Origin: Nitrospirota bacterium
GTDB taxonomy: Bacteria > Nitrospirota > Nitrospiria > Nitrospirales > UBA8639
Reading direction: 5' to 3'
DNA: 10,405 bases
Assembly: GCA_003233615.1 (NCBI GenBank)
Contig: QIMB01000285.1
Span: 1-10,405, forward strand
Shown: positions 6,632 to 10,405 of the stretch, piece after piece
How positions within the stretch are numbered: the first letter of the stretch is position 1
Layout of the letters: every line of letters begins with the position of its first letter
Notes under the pieces: model-generated
Databases searched by the model: none
What the model was told of the DNA's origin: nothing
Seen by the model: only the letters and a program-made list of their open reading frames with translations
Program-made: the position numbers and the translations under genes

Positions 6632-7156
6632 ATGGAGAATCAAGATGATGAACTCCAAGATATTCTTGGCGGTTTGGAACAGCGGATCCGTGTGTACGAA
6701 CGCAAACGCAAAGACCTTCAAAAGAAGCGGGAGCAATTAGGTGAAGAAATCGCAACGGTTGAGAAATACTTGGAGCTGGCAACAACCTTGTATCGAGTGG
6801 AAGCTGACAAGGCGAAGCTGGCCAGCCTCTCGCTCCAAATCGCATCTCACGAAAAGGGGGAAGTGTCGGCATCTGACGTCCATGTTGCGACTAAATCGCG
6901 CGAGATTCTTCTGGGGCGGAGTAAGTATGTCGGACGAAGTGTCCCCGATGCGGTGTACATGGTTTTGCAAGAGGTAGGTCGTCCCCTGCATGCTAAAGAT
7001 CTGTACCAACGACTCAAAGAGGGTGGGATGCCAATCAGAGGAAAAACCCCTGTGACATCGATCGCCACCTCTTTAAAACGGGACTCGCGGTTCCGCAAGG
7101 TTGGACCCAATACGTTTGAAGTCAATCAGGACAAGCCTTTAACGAAAGTCGTCTAG
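6632..7156 (+). CDS. Coiled-coil and HARE-HTH winged-helix protein
   Basis: This 174-residue cytoplasmic protein has two parts. Residues about 7-72 are strongly charged and heptad-like (EQRIRVYERKRKDLQKKREQ), predicting a coiled coil that should dimerise. Residues about 103-165 match the HARE-HTH winged helix (AVYMVLQEVGRPLHAKDLYQ, then RGKTPVTSIATSLKRDSRF and a final NTFEV strand). That domain occurs in the RNA polymerase delta subunit RpoE of Firmicutes, in restriction endonucleases and in eukaryotic ASXL/HB1 proteins, and is linked to DNA binding or modification sensing. No nuclease or other catalytic domain is attached. A nucleoid-associated or transcription-modulating role is inferred. 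It has its own good promoter and ribosome site. A tiny lysine-rich gene follows after 38 bases, which suggests a chromatin-type pair. Confidence 0.85.
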   Translation: MENQDDELQDILGGLEQRIRVYERKRKDLQKKREQLGEEIATVEKYLELATTLYRVEADKAKLASLSLQIASHEKGEVSASDVHVATKSREILLGRSKYVGRSVPDAVYMVLQEVGRPLHAKDLYQRLKEGGMPIRGKTPVTSIATSLKRDSRFRKVGPNTFEVNQDKPLTKVV

Positions 7157-7194
7157 CGCAAGAGTTCCCTTCTGGGTGAAAGGAGGTGAGTGAC

Positions 7195-7281
7195 TTGGCA
7201 GTGACAAGCAAGAAAGCCGCTCCAAAGAAAAAGGCGGCATCCGCTAAACCAAAGGCTAAGGCAAAAACCAAGAAAAAGTAA
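7195..7281 (+). CDS. Lysine/alanine-rich 28-residue micro-protein
   Basis: This small open frame starts at TTG (7195), preceded by AAAGGAGGTGAG. The AGGAGG core (7181-7186) ends 8 bases before the start, one of the best ribosome sites in the window. It ends with TAA at 7279-7281. The product has 12 Lys and 8 Ala among 28 residues, with KPK and PKKK blocks, no acidic residue and no aromatic residue. This resembles the disordered tails of bacterial histone H1-like and HU-fusion proteins that bind DNA non-specifically. The stop of the HARE-HTH gene is 38 bases upstream in another frame, so it is most likely cotranscribed. A GTG at 7201 is an alternative start with poorer spacing. Function is inferred from composition only. 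Confidence 0.72.
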   Translation: MAVTSKKAAPKKKAASAKPKAKAKTKKK

Positions 7282-7292
7282 TGTGACAGTCC

Positions 7293-7341
7293 CGCCAGCA
7301 GTACCGCCGGGGGTAGGGCCACCTGCTCTCGGCGTGTTTTT
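7293..7341 (+). terminator. Possible intrinsic terminator after the micro-protein
   Basis: CGCC-AGCAG (7293-7301) can pair with CTGCT (7323-7327) and, across a 3-base bulge, GGCG (7331-7334). An inner TACC/GGTA stem lies between the arms, and TTTTT (7337-7341) follows two bases later. The stem is interrupted, so this is a moderate call. The position, 12 bases after the stop, is right for ending the HARE-HTH operon. Confidence 0.4.
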
Positions 7342-7445
7342 CCTCAGACGTTCTTCCTCGAATTCTCATTTCCCTCAACCATCGTTATAGGCTTAGGATT
7401 ACCCGTCATATCAGTCATGCTGCTCACAATCTTTCGATCCCAACC

Positions 7446-8258
7446 ATGACCCTATCAGTAAACGAAATCAACGACCTTACACAGACCGCCATCCAAGCCG
7501 CACGACTTGGTGGAGCCATCCTCCAAGACTATGCTCAAAAGGGTTTTACGATCCATTCAAAAGACCAGGCGATTAACCTCGTCACTGAAGCCGACTTACA
7601 ATCGGAAAAAGCCATCATTCAGTTAATCCAAAAAACCTTTCCAGACCATCAGATTCTCAGTGAAGAACAAGGGTTGCAGGACATCCCTCATCATCCTATT
7701 AAATGGATCATCGACCCGCTAGACGGCACGATCAACTTCGCCCATGGTTTTCCCATGTACAACGTGTCAATTGGAGTGGAATACCAAGGAACCTGTGTAC
7801 TTGGAGTGATCTTCGATCCCACGCGGGATGAACTCTTTCTGGGACAACAGGGGCGAGGTGCCACACTCAACGGGACGCCCATTCACGTGTCGGCCACACC
7901 AAAGCTCGCTGAAGCCTTGTTAGTGACTGGCTTTGCCTATGATATTCATACCGCCACAGACAATAACCTCAAAGAATTCTGTGCATTCACAGTTCGCGCA
8001 AGAGGCATGCGCCGTACCGGCACAGCCGCTATCGACCTCTGTTACATCGCCTGCGGTCGACTCGATGGATTCTGGGAACTACAACTCAGCCCATGGGACA
8101 CCGCGGCAGGAAAAGTCATCGTAGAAGAAGCTGGCGGGAAAATAACGAATTACGCGGGCGAACCCTATTCCATCTATGACAAGACCATCCTTGCTACCAA
8201 TAGCTTGATTCATCACGAGATGATTGAGGTGTTAGGAGAAGTCCGATCTCCTTCGTGA
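7446..8258 (+). CDS. Inositol monophosphatase family protein (SuhB-like)
   Basis: This 270-residue Mg2+-dependent sugar or inositol phosphatase has the usual family length. Metal and phosphate motifs are all present: TEAD at 47-50, SEEQ at 72-75, the signature DPLDGTINF starting at Asp90 with Asp93, and WDTAAG at 217-222 with Asp218. GMRRTGTAAIDLCYIACGRLDGFWE between them is also typical. Family members hydrolyse myo-inositol 1-phosphate, fructose-1,6-bisphosphate, histidinol phosphate or PAP, and E. coli SuhB also works in rRNA antitermination. The substrate cannot be told from sequence alone. The ATG at 7446 has no visible Shine-Dalgarno (ATCCCAACC precedes it), which is odd beside its neighbours. 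It may be leaderless or weakly translated. It stands alone between gaps of 164 and 116 bases. Confidence 0.94.
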   Translation: MTLSVNEINDLTQTAIQAARLGGAILQDYAQKGFTIHSKDQAINLVTEADLQSEKAIIQLIQKTFPDHQILSEEQGLQDIPHHPIKWIIDPLDGTINFAHGFPMYNVSIGVEYQGTCVLGVIFDPTRDELFLGQQGRGATLNGTPIHVSATPKLAEALLVTGFAYDIHTATDNNLKEFCAFTVRARGMRRTGTAAIDLCYIACGRLDGFWELQLSPWDTAAGKVIVEEAGGKITNYAGEPYSIYDKTILATNSLIHHEMIEVLGEVRSPS

Positions 8259-8374
8259 CCTCTCTCAACCCCTGACAGGATTTGTTGTTCTTACTCAGCA
8301 TATTGAAGAATTTGCTATGGTGTATATTCGCTCATACCAAACAATCCTGACTCATTGGCTCAAAGAGTCTCGAC

Positions 8375-8671
8375 ATGTCATCAAGGCCATCAGTGGATGA
8401 AAGACACACCGCCCCACATGGAAAAACTCTACAGGGACATAATCATGAACCGATCAGGTGCGGAACAGCTAAAATGGGCTGTTCGATGCACAACACAGCT
8501 AAAAAAATTGTGAGAGCCTCCATTGTACAGGCCGCCCCTCAAACCACTGAGAAAGCTATACGCTCTGAATTGTTTCTTCGATTCTATGCCAATGACTTTG
8601 ATCCCGAAACACGCGAAAAAATTCTTCAGGCCTTAGAAACGCTTCCTACCTCCATCCGCTATTCAACCTAA
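8375..8671 (+). CDS. Hypothetical protein with conserved-looking helical C-terminus
   Basis: I do not recognise this 98-residue frame. The first 45 residues are polar, with many His and two Cys (C29, C36), and look unstructured. Residues about 57-92 (TTEKAIRSELFLRFYANDFD and onward to ILQALETLP) form an amphipathic helical pattern that reads like real protein. An AAAGAG lies 7 bases before the ATG at 8375. Internal ATGs at codons 34 and 38 are other possible starts. It follows the phosphatase gene by 116 bases on the same strand. It could be a genuine small protein or a chance frame. I favour real because of the C-terminal half. Confidence 0.42.
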   Translation: MSSRPSVDERHTAPHGKTLQGHNHEPIRCGTAKMGCSMHNTAKKIVRASIVQAAPQTTEKAIRSELFLRFYANDFDPETREKILQALETLPTSIRYST

Positions 8672-9138
8672 TGAGCGAAAAACATATGAATTGTTTATCC
8701 ATAAAAATCGTTGTGTGATAAAGCTGAGAACCCATCACTCATTCCTAAGCCACCTCCTAAGGGCTCGCGAAACAATAACTTCCTGGAATTCGCGCCCAGA
8801 TTTTGGTCAGATTGGATCGATCTGATGGAGCCAAACCGCAAGCGTAGCAAGAACTACGCTGAGGATTTGGCGAGTGAAGATCGACCTAAGGTGACCTGAA
8901 GGTGGGATGCGAAAAGAGGAAGTTATGATTTTGCGAGCCCTAAGTATCCGTTGTTTCAACGGAGCTGTCGGAAGGCTTGCAGTGAATCACCGATTTTTTC
9001 ATACCAATGGCACAGGAGACGAGACGCGTGATGAGATTTGAGCCAAAAGCGCATGATCTCTCTAGGGTTTCTATGGGGAGTTTTCTCATAACCTGGCTGT
9101 GTAGTTTTCTTCCTGATTCATACAGTCTTTTTTTCCTT

Positions 9139-9159
9139 CGTTACAACGACACCGTAACG
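9139..9159. repeat. Stem-loop CGTTAC/GTAACG with 9-nt loop
   Basis: CGTTAC (9139-9144) and GTAACG (9154-9159) pair perfectly around a 9-nt loop. It lies 23 bases before the longer hairpin at 9183 and has the same loop length and a related GTTAC/GTAAC core. It may belong to the same element. Confidence 0.35.
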
Positions 9160-9182
9160 GTCTGCTGCTATCTTTTGGTTCC

Positions 9183-9211
9183 ATGTAGCCGAGTTGTCTA
9201 TTCGGTTGCAT
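9183..9211 (+). repeat. Hairpin repeat, copy 1 (left of toxin-antitoxin module)
   Basis: ATGTAGCCGA (9183-9192), loop of 9 and TCGGTTGCAT (9202-9211) form a 10-bp stem with two G-U pairs. T-rich DNA follows (TTTTTCGATTTT), so it may also act as a terminator on the plus strand. It matches copy 2 at 10036-10064 at 23 of 29 bases in the same orientation. Confidence 0.6.
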
Positions 9212-9340
9212 TTTTCGATTTTCCCTGATTAATTGGCAAGCCCCGCAAAGTTTTTGGTACGAGGTCATAGTTTCTAAAGTGCCACAGCAAATTCCTATGG
9301 TTTAAACAGTCTTCACTTTTTGCCACCCACTTGGAAAGGA

Positions 9341-9369
9341 TTGCAAGGGGTTGAAAAATAGGATAAACT
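9341..9369 (+). promoter_or_regulatory. Promoter of the toxin-antitoxin operon
   Basis: TTGCAA (9341-9346), a 17-base spacer and TAAACT (9364-9369) make a good sigma70-type promoter. It lies about 40 bases before the antitoxin ATG and is overlapped by the palindrome at 9367-9382. Confidence 0.65.
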
Positions 9370-9382
9370 GATAATTGTCAGT
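9367..9382. promoter_or_regulatory. Operator-like palindrome over the -10 region
   Basis: ACTGATAATTGTCAGT is a 16-bp near-palindrome, with only one symmetric pair not matching. It starts inside the -10 box and covers the expected transcription start. Phd/YefM antitoxins usually repress their own operon by binding such sites, so this is the likely autoregulatory operator. Confidence 0.6.
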
Positions 9383-9407
9383 AAATTTTCTGTCGAAAGG
9401 AGCTGCC

Positions 9408-9701
9408 ATGTTTACAATTGATTCAATTCGGCCTGTTTCCGATTTTAGCCGTAAGCCTGCCGAGCATATTAAACGGCTCAAAAAGACCGGCCAACCTGAA
9501 GTGTTAACCGTGAATGGCAAAGCCGAACTTGTCATTCAGGATGCAAAATCTTATGAAGAAATGGTGAGTTTATTACACTCGCTCAAACACATAGCAAAAT
9601 CTAAAAAAGAACATGATACGGGCAAAGGCATTTCTGCCAATAAAGCGTTCTCTAGACTAAGCAAAAAACTTGCGTCTCAATATCCAAATGCGGGTTTTTA
9701 A
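9408..9701 (+). CDS. Phd/YefM-family antitoxin
   Basis: A 97-residue antitoxin of a type II toxin-antitoxin pair. The N-terminal half (IRPVSDFSRKPAEHIKRLKK, then GQPEVLTVNGKAELVIQDA and SYEEM) is the Phd/YefM fold, which dimerises and binds operator DNA. The lysine-rich C-terminal third (about 60-97) is expected to be disordered until it wraps the toxin. The ATG at 9408 is chosen because AAGGAG (9397-9402) lies 5 bases before it. An upstream in-frame TTG at 9375 falls inside the operator palindrome and is unlikely. The stop overlaps the toxin start by 14 bases, which couples their translation. Third positions are visibly more AT-rich than in the atp genes, as expected for an acquired module. 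Confidence 0.9.
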   Translation: MFTIDSIRPVSDFSRKPAEHIKRLKKTGQPEVLTVNGKAELVIQDAKSYEEMVSLLHSLKHIAKSKKEHDTGKGISANKAFSRLSKKLASQYPNAGF

Positions 9702-9990
9702 AGTTAACATTTCGCCAACTGTTGAGGATGAAGTTGAGCATTACGTTCATGAAATCGCCAAGGATTCCATAAACAATGCTCTTAAATGGTATGGAGAAAT
9801 TATGAACAATATTTCTACTCTGGATAAATCTCCTGCCCGTTGCCCCTATGCCGAAGAAATGGCCTTTCATGATTATGAAATCAGAAATTTAATATTCGGC
9901 AATTATAGAATTTTATTCCACATCTCGGGTCAAACCGTTCAGGTTTTGCATGTGAAACACGGTAAAATGAAACGCAGACCGCTTGCATAA
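9688..9990 (+). CDS. RelE/ParE-superfamily toxin
   Basis: A 100-residue toxin with the compact RelE/ParE fold: an N-terminal strand (FKVNISPTVEDEV), a long two-helix segment with KWYGEIMNNISTL, and C-terminal strands YEIRNLIFGNYRILFHI and VQVLHVKHGKMKRRPL. Members either cleave ribosome-bound mRNA (RelE-like) or poison gyrase (ParE-like). The basic C-terminal strand and arginines in IRN and YRI fit the superfamily but do not settle the target. The ATG at 9688 lies inside the last codons of the antitoxin. An in-frame TTG at 9670 is less likely. No stop or frameshift breaks the gene, so the pair looks intact. Confidence 0.88.
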   Translation: MRVFKVNISPTVEDEVEHYVHEIAKDSINNALKWYGEIMNNISTLDKSPARCPYAEEMAFHDYEIRNLIFGNYRILFHISGQTVQVLHVKHGKMKRRPLA

Positions 9991-10405
9991 TCGCCGTTCG
10001 TTTAGTCTACCTATACTTTACACGTAAACGCCCCCATGTAACTGAATTGGCTAGTCGGTTACATGCTTCAGGACTCCTTGATCTGTCAAGTGAGGACACA
10101 TCTTGGTGCAATTATTCCCACCTTACTTCTCTCCCACCATTCACCACTTTATACACTCGCGGACTGTATTCCGGGACTGCGGTCCTTCGACATTGGTGGA
10201 ATTGAGATTTTGGGGGTTGATGTTATTCAACGATTGTGCTGTCATTTCGTGCATGTAAGAGAACAGTCATACGATGGCAATATGAGAAAAAAGCCAAAAT
10301 CTCATGAAAAACAGAACAGCCCTTGATTTGCTCCAAGGTGCGCCCAAGAACGCCTTCACCGGAGAGCATAGCTGCCATGGAGAATACACGCGCAGTGATT
10401 GTTGT
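9991..10405. other. Right-end region without a firm gene
   Basis: After the toxin and hairpin copy 2, I find nothing convincing up to the window edge. A minus-strand frame is open from the right edge to a TAA at 10223-10225 (about 60 codons, containing LSGEGVLGRTLEQIKG). It could be the C-terminus of a gene that starts outside, but I do not recognise it. On the plus strand, an ATG at 10377 with GGAGAG about 10 bases upstream could begin a gene leaving the window. A plus-strand frame at 10063-10326 has no ribosome site and begins inside the hairpin arm, so I leave it out. Confidence 0.4.
10036..10064 (+). repeat. Hairpin repeat, copy 2 (right of toxin-antitoxin module)
   Basis: ATGTAACTGA (10036-10045), a 9-nt loop and TCGGTTACAT (10055-10064) form a 10-bp stem with one G-U pair. 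Flanking C and G extend it by one more pair. It starts 46 bases after the toxin stop, with no T-run behind it. It shares stem length, loop length and orientation with copy 1 at 9183-9211. Confidence 0.65.

Larger units (their letters stand above)
8672..9340. other. Gene-poor stretch before the toxin-antitoxin module
   Basis: I see no convincing gene on either strand in these 670 bases. Frames of about 60 codons exist (for example 8711-8899 from a GTG) but lack ribosome sites and recognisable sequence. One 38-codon frame at 8925-9041 has AGAGGA just before its ATG, but its composition is unremarkable. The stretch holds several stem-loops: AGCGTAG/CTACGCT (8841-8860), CCGTTG-TTT-CAACGG (8948-8962), and two described separately at 9139-9159 and 9183-9211. 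It may be decayed coding DNA. Confidence 0.5.

Noticed and set aside
8711..8899. Small plus-strand frame after the hypothetical gene
   Set aside because: It has a GTG start without a ribosome site and no recognisable family. It spans the stem-loop at 8841-8860, so a chance frame is more likely.
8925..9041. 38-codon plus-strand frame with AGAGGA before its ATG
   Set aside because: The ribosome site is acceptable, but the composition is unremarkable and nothing else supports translation.
9234..9249. Sigma54-like promoter TTGGCAAG...GCA
   Set aside because: The GG-to-GC distance is 10 instead of 12 and the TTGC half is missing.
9183..10064. Integron attC sites flanking a toxin-antitoxin cassette
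   Set aside because: The arms read GTTACAT/GTTGCAT and ATGTAAC/ATGTAGC, which do not fit GTTRRRY and RYYYAAC. The hairpins are only 29 bases with perfect stems and lack the extrahelical bases and inner boxes of attC.

Overview
The window is bacterial chromosomal DNA with two parts. Roughly positions 1-8260 hold ordinary housekeeping genes. Roughly 8260-10405 is gene-poor and ends in a toxin-antitoxin pair. Gene content alone cannot name the organism. The rlmN-larE pair, an F-type ATP synthase cluster holding only Fo genes, and the moderate, visibly non-uniform base composition fit a Gram-negative-type bacterium. A Nitrospirota-like (Nitrospira) lineage is my guess, at low confidence and without any search.

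Left part, minus strand: the 5' two-thirds or more of an aminodeoxychorismate synthase component I gene (pabB, folate pathway) runs off the left edge. It lies directly downstream of an unrecognised exported protein gene. The pabB start is unclear and sits beside a run of eight Gs.

Centre, plus strand (2264-4046): atpI, atpB, atpE and atpF encode the membrane sector of F-type ATP synthase. A sigma70-like promoter precedes them and a strong intrinsic terminator follows. No F1 genes (atpHAGDC) follow, so F1 must be encoded elsewhere. Facing them on the minus strand are rlmN (23S rRNA/tRNA m2A methyltransferase) and larE (sulfur insertase for the nickel-pincer cofactor), which overlap by 14 bases.

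Next comes an AT-rich, gene-free stretch (about 6135-6631) with at least two good plus-strand promoters. They lead into a coiled-coil plus HARE-HTH protein gene. Thirty-eight bases after that gene lies a 28-residue, lysine/alanine-rich open frame (7195-7281) with a near-perfect ribosome binding site. An inositol-monophosphatase family gene and a less certain 98-residue hypothetical gene follow.

Right part (8672-10405): about 670 bases without a convincing gene, then a Phd/YefM antitoxin and a RelE/ParE toxin with their own promoter and an operator-like palindrome over the -10 region. Two related hairpins in the same orientation, each with a 10-bp stem and a 9-nt loop, flank this module at 9183-9211 and 10036-10064. 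All three of their stem differences preserve pairing. The items I would look at first are this flanked module, the basic micro-protein beside the HARE-HTH gene, and the pabB 5' end.
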